From NCBI GenBank assembly GCA_013397075.1, contig VWZS01007473.1, forward strand, positions 1,185,898 to 1,249,897: a stretch of DNA of 64,000 nt, read 5' to 3'. The stretch comes from Rhabdornis inornatus (taxonomy: Eukaryota; Chordata; Aves; Passeriformes; Rhabdornithidae). The position numbers and the translations under genes were made by a program. Position 1 is the stretch's first letter. Each line of letters opens with the position of its first letter. This document shows, piece after piece, positions 24,268 through 37,500 of this stretch. Under the pieces are notes generated by a model that was given only the letters and a program-made list of their open reading frames with translations, was not told where the DNA came from and did no database searches.

Positions 24268-27200
24268 CTTAGCCAAGACTCTCTGCTTAGAAAGATTAAG
24301 TAGAAGACAAATAAAACTATTCTTCTTAGGGGAGGGCAGTAAAACTGCTGCTCTCAGCTCACTGTACCTACCTGAGCGATTTCAGTAACACACTTACCAA
24401 CCCAGCCACACTGCAACAAAGGCTTTTCCTATAGGTAAACACTCAGAAACAGTTTATGCTAGTCATGCTATCAGACTTTTGGTCATATTTGCATTTATGC
24501 TGCATTTGTATTAGCAGGACAAAGTATGCTTTTTAAAGGATGACATTAGTTCTGGACGTTATTCAACAAGTTTGAACTGTAATGGTCATGTCTTGACTTT
24601 ATGAGATGTCAAATGCAATTTTAGCATGCACTCCAAACTCTGTATTCATTTTCATGTCAGGGAATATTTAAAAATAGTAGTGATACAATTGTTTATGCTT
24701 CTAACTACATGGAAAGGAAAGTAATACCCATGATTTATGGGCTGACCAGCTTTCCACCAGTGAGCACTACTTCAAGAAATTGTTATTTAATTGAAGAATT
24801 CAAGTTTGGAAAAATTCCATTCATCTTCTTGTTTCGTTCTTGCTGGAAATAATCACTGACTTGTGGCATTACTGAGCACTTATGTTATCGTGTCCCTCAA
24901 TTCCAACCCAACTCAGTAAGAGAGAAGCTTGGACTAACCTACCAAATATGAAATTTTCAGATTGTTCTATTTATCAAAATTAACACTTGCACCTTTGTCC
25001 TGTAGGAGTCAAAAAGCCTCTGCTGAATCTCTCAAATATATATTTAAATGCAAATATGAAGTTAGGAATCTGGGAGAACCCCATGGTTTTACAAGCACTT
25101 AGTCAACTAAAATACTCCCTGACATTAAACAAGTCACTTGCCAAGTGGTCTCTCTTGAACTCAGCTGAGAAGTGGATAAGTATTTTAGAGCTGATCCAGA
25201 GGCAAAGGGCTTGGCAGATTCCACCACATCTGAACCATGCCCCCAGTGCTGCCTCCTCTGTGGAAACTAATAAACCACACTGTTTCAGAGGGGAAAAAAT
25301 AGTATGACAAGCAATTAAGTGCTGTCAAGTCAGTAACCTTTTATCATGAAGACACTTAATGGGGGAAAAATTCCCTTTTAGTTTATACTTCATTCTTACA
25401 GATTGATGAAAAGTCACCTATCACATTATAAGCAGAATTGCTTTTTTTTAAAGAATTAGGTACAGTGTTGGGTCAATTTTCCATAAGGAAATCAAGACAA
25501 GCATGGTTCTACTGACCAAGATGACCATTCACTGGAAATTATAGCAATCAGTATTTAATAAAAATTAATTTCACCTATAGACCCAACACAGTCCAGACAT
25601 TTAACTTCTCTTGTGAGTGTTTTCCTCCCACTCCTTCGAGGAAAAGAGTGAATATACTTATCCTTCAGGATAAGAAACAACTAGGAAGCATATAGCTTAG
25701 AGGTACTTTAAGACAATCATCTCTCCCATTTAATTTTAGCATCCTAAGCACAATCTAACACTTGTTAACACCAGACCATTTTCAACCACTTTTATAGCAA
25801 CATTCTCCAGAATTTGTGTGAAAGTCTTTCAAGAAGTTAAACATTTCTGTTCACCAAACACTAGGCTTCTGCTTACAAAATACTGATAATTTTTAAAAAA
25901 TAATTTTGATAATGTTTTCAAATATATGTAGAAATCCCACAAAAGTGGGATTAAGTTAACATTATCTGCAGAATATTGTTTTTATAAAACTAATGGCTAA
26001 ACTAAAACAACTTCTTCAATGAGTTAACCTGTCTTCTGAGCCATTCCTACTTGTCAGATATAGACAAAAGCTGCACTATTCGAATCCATTTTGGCCAGCT
26101 GTTGCAGAGAAGAATACAAAGTACATAAGGTAGCAGTACACAAGGTCACAGTGGAGAGCAAGCACATATTCAGAGAGTTTTTCACTGCCATTTCCTACGA
26201 GCCTTTAGCACAGGCAGAATTTCAATCTCATTACTAGGTCACCCACTGCTCTCTCTTCCTCTGTCAAAGAACTTTCCATGGCAAAAGTGACAGCCATTCA
26301 ACAGCTATATCGAGGTCTTGTTGTGTTGTGGGGAGCAGCGTAAAAACACAAGGTTGGACAAATAAATGCTTTGTTTCTTATCAGAATTGCTTCAGCACCC
26401 AAGGGAAGCACAGGCAGAGCAGGACACCCTCCCTTTCCCTGCTGAGAGGAATGCCGCGGCTGAGCACTTGCACATCAAATTCCTGAGATGCTGCCAAAGG
26501 AAAAACAGCAGCATCCCATGGGTCAGTGTCCCACCAAGCACTGCTGAAGCTCAGCCATGGCTGGGCCCAGCCAGGAACTGATTGCAGGGGCTCTGTGGGG
26601 GACACAGCTCTGCTCCGCTCCCATTGCCAGGGATGCACAACAGGAATGCACAACAGGGATGCTCCTGCCCTGACTCCTCACGGGATTCTTGCCTTGCAGG
26701 GAAAGCCCTGAAGGAAATGCAGCAGCAGAGCTATTGCCTATGGCGATGCTATGGAAAGAAGTGGTAGTGACAAGATGACATTGAGAGTCTGACACTGCAG
26801 ATTACCCCAGAACCATATCAAAATGACTCGCAGTTATCAGATCTAGATGACAATGAGACTCCGGCATCACTGTCATCTATGCTGAAAAAATAAATAAATG
26901 CTACATGCCACTAGCCACAGGAATGGACAGGCATTACAGATATGCTGCAGTAATGCTGTCTATGGCAAGGATGGTTCAAGAGCTTTGATAATTAATCTAA
27001 GCTCAAACTCACACAATTTTGTCTTTTTCATTTAAGGGAAAAATATATGCATGAATAGTACGATTAATCTAGGGATAATTCATATTACAATCACATAGCA
27101 AAGTGCTGGTAATTGAACAATATCAATTAGGTATCAATAAATACTGAATTAGTACTCATCATTCTGGTGTACAGAATGGTAAGGATGGATGCATCAGGCT

Positions 27201-28040
27201 AGTAAATTGGGTACCGGATGGAAAACCTTCTGCATTCCAAATGCCCTCCTGTGAGTAGCATCCAGCAATCCTATCTGTAGGCATTAGGCACCAGGCACAT
27301 TAATAGTCAGCAAACTCAGGCTACGTGCAAGGGCAAGCACACAAGGGCTCTCTGCTGCACACAGTGTGGTACCCCCAAATCAGTTCTCTGACAGACACTG
27401 AGCAATAAGGGAAGTGGCACTGGTGACTGTGAGCAGACAGGAAGGTAAGAGGGACAGCTGCAATTATTAGGAACAGTCAACAGCAATATCCTACAGGCAA
27501 CGAAAGAGCATGCCCATGTGTGAACATAGGAAAACAAAAAACACTTTTTCTCTCCCTTTTTTTTCCCGATGAAAATATGTTAAATGCTAGGTTTCTTTTT
27601 CCATTAAAATAGTTTTAACAGAACACTGTTGTAACTGCTGTCCAAAAGACTCAATTTCTCTTCCTACAAAATTTTAGAAGAAAAAGCATTAAAATATTTA
27701 TTTCAAAGGAAAATGAGATTATTCAGACTGACCACCAAGTCATTTGTCTTCTATTGCCACACTTGTTTTTCTCTTCCTTTTTCCTTTTCATTAAAGTCAT
27801 ACATGGAAACTACAAGCTAATGAAACAATGATGAACATCTACTTCAATAACACCAAGAATTCTCAAATGTGCTTTGTTTGTTTTGTTTTTTTCTGCAAAA
27901 TTAACACATTAGAGACTATTTACCACTGTACAAAATTCCTTTCTGTATTTATGAAAGCTACATCTTTACTATCATGGTGTGAAATGAAAAGCCTCCTGTA
28001 CTTGTTGCATACAATTAAGCTGCAACAAAAGCCAGCCCAA
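24268..28040. other. AT-rich non-coding spacer
   Basis: It includes an 8-bp-arm hairpin at 25933-25952 (AATCCCAC, AAAA, GTGGGATT). About 26370-26720 is GC-rich and contains a 13-base direct duplication around 26633-26658. Overlapping short ORFs there have no recognisable domains. No gene or interspersed repeat was identified. Confidence 0.55.
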
Positions 28041-28340
28041 GCCATTTCACATTTCATAGGGCTGCAATTATTCTTTAACTGTTAGAATATGCTGTCCCCC
28101 AGGAGCTAATTACAGAAAAGCTCTCATCACATACAAGAAACACACAAACAAATCCTTCAAGCACAAAGCAAATGTTCAACATTAAAGAGATGCATTCAGG
28201 AAGTCACACCAATCAGTTTGGTTCAGCTAATTACTAATCTGATTTCTGGAGTAGTTGCATTAGATAATTATGATGCCCATTCACAACTTGAAAGCCAGGA
28301 CTCTGACTGATTATAATAAAGATCTAGGACTCGAAATAAA
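28041..28340. promoter_or_regulatory. Possible conserved non-coding element, homeodomain-motif rich
   Basis: TAATTA occurs at 28107-28112, 28228-28233 and 28265-28270, with further TAAT/ATTA cores around them, and CCAATCAG (NF-Y type) lies at about 28210. This spacing of motifs in unique sequence is typical of developmental enhancers, but TAAT cores are common in AT-rich DNA. No conservation data are available here. Confidence 0.2.
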
Positions 28341-28404
28341 AGTAAGGGCAAAGTATGAAATACACATCAGATGATGGGGCTGATGGGGTATGTTTGTTTA
28401 TTGC

Positions 28405-28610
28405 CGGCACTTCTTTCGGCTCTTCGCTTTGGAAGGCCCCATCCAGAGCTTGCTGAACCCAGCAGGAAGATTTCCATTGATATCACTGCCATTTGGATCA
28501 GGCCCAGAATAACGAGGCATGGCTTTGCCTTGCAGATGACGTTCATGAAGTGCCCAGGGAGGAGCTCTGGTTGCTCGTTTTTGGTCGGGTGAGAGCCGCG
28601 GTCCCAGCCG
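28405..28610. promoter_or_regulatory. Small CpG-island-like patch, possible exon
   Basis: I count ten CpG dinucleotides from 28405 to 28610 in roughly half-GC sequence, sharply unlike the AT-rich flanks. Both strands carry open frames. On the plus strand an acceptor-like GGCTTTGCCTTGCAG ends at 28536 and a GTGAGA donor-like site follows at 28589, bounding about 52 bases that can read DVHEVPREELWLLVFGR. On the minus strand one frame has a hydrophobic run (KPCLVILGLIQMAVIS) and another a polar, lysine-rich end. I do not recognise any of them. It may be a short exon, an intragenic CpG patch or a retrocopy remnant. Confidence 0.3.
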
Positions 28611-31424
28611 GTGGCAGAGCCCATCCCCATCCCTGCCCTGGGCCAGGCTCTCACAGCCCATCCTCCAGGGCCAGAGACAGGCAGCCAACTCTGATAACAG
28701 TGCAACTCTTCAAAGGCTCCATTGTAAATGTGCTTTAACTCACATTTTGCTTGGCTTCAGCTTCTGCAGGATTTTTTTTCTTTCTCCAGCAGTTGGTTTG
28801 CTGGCATCTGAGTGTTTATAAAGGTGCATGACCCAGAATACAAGGTACAACAATTCCTCTAGTTTCTGACTCAGCAGAAGCTCTTAATTAATCCACTGTA
28901 GTTTATACCTGAGACTGGCAAAAATTTGCTTGAAGAAACACTAATAATTATGCTTTATAGGAAAACATTGCTCTAATTAAATGTCTGATGAAGTGAATAT
29001 ACTGAGTTCCGTTATCAGTCCAGCCCTTAGTTTCTGCTCTCTTTTAAAGACTTCACCAGATACAAGGGGGAAAAAAGGCTTTTAAAGCCCATTGACACAT
29101 TTACAGGTAGCAAATCATTCCAAGTGACAACCCAATACAGGAGCAAAAAATTAGGAATTAAAATTTTGCACTAAGTTACAGCCTTGCACATCTCACACCA
29201 ACCAGAGTAGTACTACTAAGCCATTGTATGCATTAAAATAAATACAAAATTGCAGAACTTGACCTGTCATTTTACATTATCATATGTAACACTTGAATTT
29301 CTGAGGAACGTATGGTGGCATTAAGTAACTGTGAAAGTTAAACAAATTCTGAACTTTAGGCAGGTGAACCAGCTTCTGTAGAATGTACTCAGTGGTCTCC
29401 TTTGCCAAGCTGGGGCAAAAGTAGAGATTACTAGCCCTTATTTTAAACTAAAGACTAAACGAAGACATTTCAGCTGCAACTTGAGGTTCATATAAAACCC
29501 AAGAATAAATAAAAAAGATAAAGGCTAAAAAAACAAGTATCAGAAGCAAATTTTCCCATGGATCTTTGAGACTAATCAGCACCAGTTTCACACTGTAGAG
29601 TCACTAAACCTATGTATGTCCTTGAGAGGGTCCCCTGCTCAGCCACCACGTAGGGGCTGATCACACTGCTTTGTACACCCACACCTACAAAATCACATGA
29701 GTTGTTAAAGATTTTGTGTTGGTTAAACCCTCCCCAAAATAAAATATCCATTCAGACTGGCATTCCTCTACCTCAGTATCTCAAGTAAGGCAGAACTGCA
29801 CTGTTAAATTGTTTGCACATAGTCACGCCAGACACTTTTTTGAAGCATTAAGGTGAAAGGGATCCTTTGCTGCTGTTAAACTAAATGAATGAGAGCTGTA
29901 AATCTGTATTTCAAAGTCAATAGGCTACAATATTTACAGGGCTGCCATATGTGATATCTTAAAATTCAAAACTGAATGAAAATTGTGTGGGGTGAAAACT
30001 AATGTTATGGAATCTGAACCAAGGCTACATTTATATTTCACTTTAATGCTCTAGCTGTTTAATCAAAATATGAATAAAAGGTCTAAAAGACCAACACGCA
30101 AAAATATCATAGTTTTGGAATTTAGCTTTAGCTTCCTATTGTCAACCAATTACTGTGTAATTTTTTCCCTGTGACTGAATAACTAACTGTTAGCAAATAA
30201 TGAAAAGGCAATTACAGCAGAGCTTTGTTCATATTACCTTCTTCATTTTATTCAGGCTATAATTATTGTCAGTGCTGGAGGCTTACTGTACCATGTAAGT
30301 GGCACCAGGGAAGAAAATGGAATGGGCTGGTGCATGGAAAATTGCAAATGTCACAGCTACCTTCATCATCACCGTTGGACTTCAGAGATTAAAAAAAATA
30401 AGCAGTAAAAAGCTCTCCACATACGTTTTGCAAATTCTGTACCTCAATCTGTTGCAAAGGATGATGAACTAGTAGAAGGGAAAAAATTTAAGTACCACGT
30501 TTGTTCTATTTTTTGTTCTTAACCTCTGCTGCCCACCTCCCCCCAACATTTTTATTACTTTTTAATTCCCAGAGGACAGCTCCTTTTTGCCACAGTGTGC
30601 CTGGAAACAAACTCATGGAAATATTCTTATAGCAGCAGTTCTCATTAAGGATGTTGTCCATGCCGTTCTATAACACAGTAGAATATAAATGATGTATTTT
30701 ATGGGGTTTGATCTTTACTTCTTTGCCACATACAGACATATCCCCAGGAAAAAAAAAGAACACTATGACCTGTGTGTGCAGATTTAGTGTGCCATACTTA
30801 GGGTCTGACATTGACCATTTATTTTGACCATTGTCTCTCTGGGCTTCTAGTATATATCAGAAATGATAGATACAAATCAGAAGTGTGATATTTCATTTTA
30901 CCTTTTTTTTAGAAAGAAATAACATTTTTGTGTATCATTCACATTGTTTTTTCTTTGCACTGTTGTTTACAAGAGATAAACTCAGTAAAACTATATTTGA
31001 TGCATTTTATTCATGTGCACTGTTGCAATTGCTTTTAAACTATGTAAATCATTATATAGCCAGTTAATTTTTCAGTATAAAGTAGGGCTGACATACATTA
31101 AAAGACATCATAGCTTGATGCTGACTTGTGTTTAAACTTGCTTCCAAACTGACTGGCAAATTTTGGTATAAATTGCTTAATATAATGCATGGTAATTCTT
31201 CTGATCTAGGTTAGTAAAAGAAGAAATGCATCTTTATATTTTCATAAAACTGAGCTTCTTTGTACTTTCATGGATAGTGCTGTCAGATACATGTATATTC
31301 ATCATCTTTCTTTAGTATTTTAGTGCTGGCTGCTTATCTTCTACTACTGTTGCTGAAGTAGACACTTCCACAAACACTGCATTCATAACCTAACATTTTT
31401 AATTGTTCCTTCTCCTTGATACAG
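28611..31424. other. AT-rich non-coding spacer
   Basis: No gene or known repeat was recognised. About 30140-30270 combines several TAAT/ATTA cores with CTTTGTT and ATTGTC (SOX-type) words and might be a conserved non-coding element, which cannot be judged without alignment. Confidence 0.5.
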
Positions 31425-31534
31425 TATTTGGCCATTCAGTATCCCCCAGCATCTGAGCACTCTCGTGATTACAGGAATGAGGTTTTGGAGACTGCTTCAC
31501 CAAAAGAAAACAGAGTGAATTCCAGCAGGAGACC
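31425..31534 (+). other. Putative internal coding exon, unrecognised product
   Basis: A pyrimidine-rich acceptor (ATTGTTCCTTCTCCTTGATACAG) ends at 31424, and ACC|GTAAGT gives a good donor after 31534. Of the three frames only one is open across the 110 bases: 36 codons plus two bases. The peptide starts YLAIQYPPASEHSRDY and ends near KENRVNSSRR. It is polar and has no cysteine. I do not recognise the protein and no neighbouring exon with matching phase was found. An open frame of this length occurs often by chance, so the support is mainly the quality and spacing of the splice signals. A pseudo-exon is the main alternative. Confidence 0.25.
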
Positions 31535-34534
31535 GTAAGTCTTCCATAAAAATATGTGGATGGGAAACAGAAGTATAATGGGAAATGGCATCAAGTGAAT
31601 CCATAAAAATAGAAAAATAGAAGGTGCCTTTCCTGGGCTCCTTTTCAGCCCTCATCCCCTTTCATGCTGCCCTTTTCCTCCCAGGAGAGCCTGTTCCTGA
31701 TGATCAATGCCCTTCTCCAGGTGGTGGCAAGGAGCCTTTGGGTGCCTCCTCTCCTGCCCAGACCCTGGGCCAGGGCAGCACTGTGAAGCTGATTTCCCAC
31801 CTTGTATTTCTGTGAGCACCACCCTGCTCCTTCAGCTGGGATGGCACTGGGGCTGCTGCCAGGGAACAGCACTGGGACTTTTGGCACCCCTTGCGTTTAT
31901 GGACAAGACCGGCAATTAAGCCCAGAATATAAATCACTGCCTTTCTGCTCCCAGTGACTCAGAAACTACACTAAGATAATATGCTTGTCGCTTTTATAGC
32001 TAATGTCTGCATTTTTAAATTATTTATTTAATTCGTTAAGCCTTTCTTAACTTTGATATCAGAAATTGCCACATCCTTGTGAAAATGATCAAAAGGCGTC
32101 ATATTAAGAAAAATATTAACCATTTATTTTTGGAGGGAAGAACAAAGAGTAATAGAAAATTATTTTGAACTAACTACTTAAGAAAAATAATTCTAATTTT
32201 TGTAATTTGGTAGAGACATCCAGCACTACTTTTTTTCCCTAGGTTTAGCCAGCAAAGACTACAGAAACTGCTTTTGTGCAAACTCCCTCTTCCAGATAGG
32301 AGAATTAACTATAGAATATCCTTAAGCCAGAACAGTTCACAGAACAGAAGAAAGGATCAGGATCACACTACATGCCTTAAAATGTCTGAACTTTATTCAC
32401 TGTTAATTAGATGGAAAAGAACTGAAAGTAAGCACAGTTGGTCATCCTAGGCAAGGGACATATTGGCACATGACACCCAGCCTAAAGCTCATCACCAAGA
32501 GAAAAACACCTCAGTGTGTGCAACGTTGCTCTCTCTGAGGGCTCTTCATAACAGTTTCAGGGGTTTGTGCTTTGCTTTTTACACCTGCTGCCAAAATCTA
32601 AGGATTTCCAGCTTCCTACTGAATTTTCACCCAGCAGTTTCATGTGAGCGTCTTTACACATTTACTCAGATTTTGTTTTGTCACATGAGTGAGAGGTTAG
32701 TCTTACTATCATGAGGTGACTTCTTTCAGAAAAAAGTTAACGTCAGGGGTACATCTTGCCTAACTTCATTACTTTAGTTTAACTTCCACACTATTAGGTC
32801 TATTTCTAAAACATCAGGCATCATCTCACACCAGCCACCCATCCAGCCACCTGGTCCAAGAACCCTGAAACCAAAACTAGAGTATTTTAATCTCACCAGT
32901 GTTCTGCTTAATCTGAAAGAACACCCCTGGCCCTGCCACAGTGAAAGGCTGATATGCCAAAAGCCTTTCCCATAAAGTGTATTTTAAAGCATGGATCAAC
33001 ATTATCCATGGAACATGCTCACACTTGTCGCAACTGGCCTTATATTTAGAAACACTGAGAGCTTTCATGATCTGATTGTGGCGAGCAGCACTTACCAAGA
33101 ATTACATCCCACACACAAAACCTTGCTCTACAGTGAATTTATTCCATCTGAAATGCCCCTGGTATGGAGGCCCAGATTTCCAGCATGTCCCCTCTCCCTG
33201 TGATGCAATGACAACAGAAAAACTGCCTGTACCCTCACAGGCAATCTGAGCCCAGGGGGGAGTGAACTCTGGTCATTCTGCCACTGCAGAAGCCTGTGTG
33301 GTACCCATAAGAAAATCTCTGCCTCTTGCTCTCCAACTACACAACTGCAAATGCAGCTATGCATCTGGGTAGTCAATTAATGGCTGCAAAATGCAGATGC
33401 CTTAATAGAGTAATAATAATTTACCTACCTTATATAAGTTGTATTCCATTCTTAGTTTAATTCATGATCCATGTGCAAATCAACAGCTTTAATAGTTTGT
33501 TTTTGTTTTTCTAAGTAACAGTATATCTGGGAAATGGGAGTAAAATCAATTGCATACAGACAGCACAGTAAGGGCATTTCCCTTTTTATACATTTTCCCT
33601 GGCAATGCTTCGGGACCTTTGTGGTCTGTGGTCATTTTTCAGCTCTCTGTGTCAACAAAAACAGACTTTTCAGCTCCAAAAGAAATGCATCAGACATTAA
33701 ATCCTTACCAAATTTAAGCCTACTTTGTCATTTTTTAGATCCTGAATAATATCATAAACTTTTGGGATTACAGAAATAATAATGACCAGAGCCCAGGCAA
33801 TTCAAGCCTGCTGTGCTAATCGCAGAGTAGAAAGTCTCTTATAATAACATCTATATGCTAGAAAAATAAAGATTTCAAACCCTGCTCTTTCCATTCCCTG
33901 CAACAATGCAGAGGTCATTGCTGAGATAATGACGCACATCCTCCAAGCTATTCAGTTTGTGTCCCAACACAGATGAAAAATAATCAGATCGCTTTTTTTC
34001 ATTAAAAAAAACTGAAACCACTGTTTCTTAAAACCAAAAATAAAAAAAATTCCCCTGATTTATTGAAAAACGTAGTATGATGTCAGTGTGAATTAATGTT
34101 TCCCATAGGCATACTAATAAGCTCCATGACATAATAACTTGTTATACTACACCAGTGGGACCTTAAAATTATTCCAAAGATAACATAACACAACACTTGA
34201 AGCAGCAGGAAACTTCCAGCATGCTTTTAGATGTTTTACAGTGTTACTAATCTTTGAATTGCTTGGAAAAACTGAAAGGAAACAGAATATTTAAAATTGG
34301 AAGCACTGCAGCTAGAAAATGACTCCATTCCAAATTCCAAATGTGCACAGGAGATTAATGTCAATGTAAAAAAAAAAAAAAGCAGCAGAAGGGGGGAAGT
34401 TATTAAATGCACTTTCTAGGTTGGACATATGCCTTTTGGTAGTCCAGTGAAAATCTGTTTTTATTTGGCTGAGTTATGAGGGTTTAAAAGAACAGACTTG
34501 CACACACACCAATTTATTATTAATGAGAGGTAGG
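31535..34534. other. Non-coding spacer with a GC-rich patch
   Basis: About 31620-31900 is GC-rich and CpG-poor, with short overlapping ORFs on both strands and no recognisable domain. The remainder is AT-rich unique sequence with a poly(A) at 34368-34381. No gene or interspersed repeat was identified. Confidence 0.55.
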
Positions 34535-34554
34535 ATTTATTTATTTATTTATTT
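34535..34554. repeat. (ATTT)5 microsatellite
   Basis: Five perfect ATTT units, 20 bases. Confidence 0.92.
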
Positions 34555-37500
34555 GCTAATGAAATTTAAGCTAATGATTGCCCAGCAACAACATTAGGAC
34601 ATGCTTGAGAAAAGAAGCAGAGACTGCTTTTTCTGTAGCACATAAGGATACCATCTAATGTCAAAATCCCTATGAAGTCAAACTGGAAATTAGCGCAGTG
34701 TAAGCTAATAACTCTGCATGCTGTAACAATGTACTCTCCAGGGCTAAACACTCCAAGCAGACAGAAAAAAATAGTAATTAACTGGTGTGGTTCAGTTCAC
34801 TAAACTGTCAGAATTTGTATTTTAATCTCCACATTCAAACCATTTATTCAAACAAGTCACTTGAGATGCAAGGGAGGAGCCATAGACCTCTCACAGAAAT
34901 GCCACCAGAGTGCTTGGGCACAGATCTTGGTGTCCACGTAACAAAAAGGTGTTCCAGTTGTGAGACAGCCCCTGCAGGGAACAGGGAGCAGTGCTAAGCA
35001 AGGCTGCCAAGGCCCAGGCAGGCAGTGGCCACTGCTCCAGCTGCCCAGGGACACTGCCTGCCCACTGCAGCCAGCACTGCTCCCCTCCATAGCTCACACA
35101 GCAGGGAGGATGGAGGGGCAGATCCCTGCCCAGCTGAAACACGAGCACAGCCTCCCCAGGTCTGTGTGAGCCATGCTCTGGGTTCTGCAAAGCTCTGACC
35201 TTATGGCTTGTGTGTCTTGGACAGAGACACTCTTCCCTTCTCCCAGTTATCAAAATTTCTGTGTGTCTGACATCACATTTACTGCATCATCTCTTTACCC
35301 AGCTTCCTTCATGTCCAGTTTTATTTCACCATTTCCACTTGGCCTTGATAAGACATGTACCACGATTCTGTGCTTGTTCATTTCTTAAATTATAACATAA
35401 CCCTGACCGTTGCTCCCAGCTAAACTGTACATTGTTCAAGCAAAGCTAAAAATGAATATTCCATACAAAAAATGTTAACCTTTGATCCAGACACATCTCT
35501 GGAATAAGTGATCCTGTTGTGCTGCAACCCTTTGATCACTCACACAAAAATTGGAACCATTTGCAAAAGTAAAGCTTGTGATTTGCACATAAACCAGACC
35601 CGATGGGATGGTTTACAGAAGGCTGGAGTATCCACACATTACACTGGGAGTGCTTGTCCAGTCCTAATACAGTGTCATGCACTAAAATCATTCCCATCAT
35701 GGGTTAAACCCAAGTTTCTACTCAAAAGCCCTGCAGAAGGAAGCAGGATGGTGTGTCTGAAACAATAAATCACCCCAAACTCAATGAGCAAGGGATCTCA
35801 CGTTACCAGGTACCACGGGATAGAGCAGCCAGAGCAGCTCTGAAAGCTTCATCAGCCATGAAAGATTCAGTTTCCTACTCATTCACTCAACTGCTTCAAC
35901 ATCATGGGAATCTACAACAACCGTGTGAAACCATTTTCCACAGTGAACCTAGAACACCTGGGGAGCTCTTTGTAGTCTCTGCCAAGCAGCTATCTTTAAA
36001 AGGAAGGATAAACTGCAATCTGAAAATGTCAGATACAGACCACTACTGGTACAATGGCAAGGCACACTCAGGCAGAGAGAAGGGGTGCAGTAGGATGAAT
36101 GCTTTGGGTAGATAAAGAATAAGATGGAAATAAATGTACAGAATTATATGGAAAAGGAAGTACTTTAAGAGTATGCAAAGGCTACCAAAGGATTGAACAA
36201 ACACAGCAGCAGAGATGAACAGAAAGTGGTACACAAGTAATTTTGAAATTTACTATTCCCACGATCTGTGGAGAACAGGCAAAAAAAAAAATAAACTAAA
36301 TTATGAGCTGGAAAAGTTCCCCCCCTGCCCCTCATAAAAGAATATTTCTGTAATATACCACTGAAAAAAGGTATGGGAGACATGTACTTGTCCCTAATTG
36401 AAGATTTTACATTAATTTGAATGATTCATAACCCAAGGAAAAATAAAAACCCATACCAAATATATTTTAATTTCCTTTATTTCTTGCAATGTGTGAGTTG
36501 TGGTGAGGCAGTGAAAGAGAAAATTATTTGAGGAATTCAGTGTGATTTTTTCACAAGAACAACACATTTCCTTCACTGGAAAGCAAAACATAGTCTGTTT
36601 GAGAGTTCCAGGCTGAAGAGATTACTCCCCTTAAAATTCTGTTTAATTTCTACTATTTGGCATGACAAACAAGTTTAAGCATGCAGGAAAGGCTCACTTT
36701 AATAACAACTTTTTGTCCATATGAAATATCCCTATAGAAGAACCCCCTTTTGGTGAAGACCCTGCACAGAAAAGCTCTATAGCAATTTCTGGGGCTTTTT
36801 TCTTGTAAAATGGTTGCAAATAGACAAAATTAAAGTTTCTGAGATTCTTTTTGCTAAACATTTTGCATCATCTGTCTGTAGAGATACTCAGATATGTCAC
36901 CTGTGCTGCTCACAGAAATTTTCACTGACTAATATTAAAATTAAAACTATTAACATTAAAATATTTTCTCTTTTTTAATATTATAGTATATATTATTATA
37001 AGACATATTATTTTATTACTTATTAATAATATTCTAATTTTTAAAAATTATGTGAAAGCATTCAAAGCAGATTTAATGCCACTTAATATCCCAGAACACA
37101 CATCTGCTTAGTGCATTCATCATTTATTAAAAATCTAGGCACAAACAGAACTTATCAACAGGCACAGTGCAAAAATTCAGTCAGAAAAGTGGGTAAAATT
37201 AAAATGGTGGAGATTGCAAGTGCTGTCATTTGGTTCATTTGAGCCCAGATAACAAATATTTATTTAATTTGGAAACACAGTCCATGAAAACTCACAATTG
37301 CATTGACTTTTAGTCTGATTGAGAGGGTGTGGTCTGTTTGTCAGTCAGTAGAAGTGTTGCTGGGAGCTCTTATAGGCTTGGTCTAATTGGACTTTTGAGA
37401 TTGACTCCAACAGACCATAGAGTGAGACCACCAGCAGTACATTTCTATCCATATGCATTCCCATAATTGCAGTCTTCTATTCTCATCAAAGCTTATTTTT

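Noticed and set aside
26078..26087. ATTCGAATCC, similar to a tRNA B box
   Set aside because: No matching A box, acceptor stem or cloverleaf around it.
28398..28705. Hydrophobic minus-strand frame faintly like the first membrane segment of MS4A-type proteins
   Set aside because: The resemblance is a few residues around a K-P-L-G-I-Q pattern, another frame is equally open, and splice boundaries are poor. Kept only as an unexplained CpG-rich patch.
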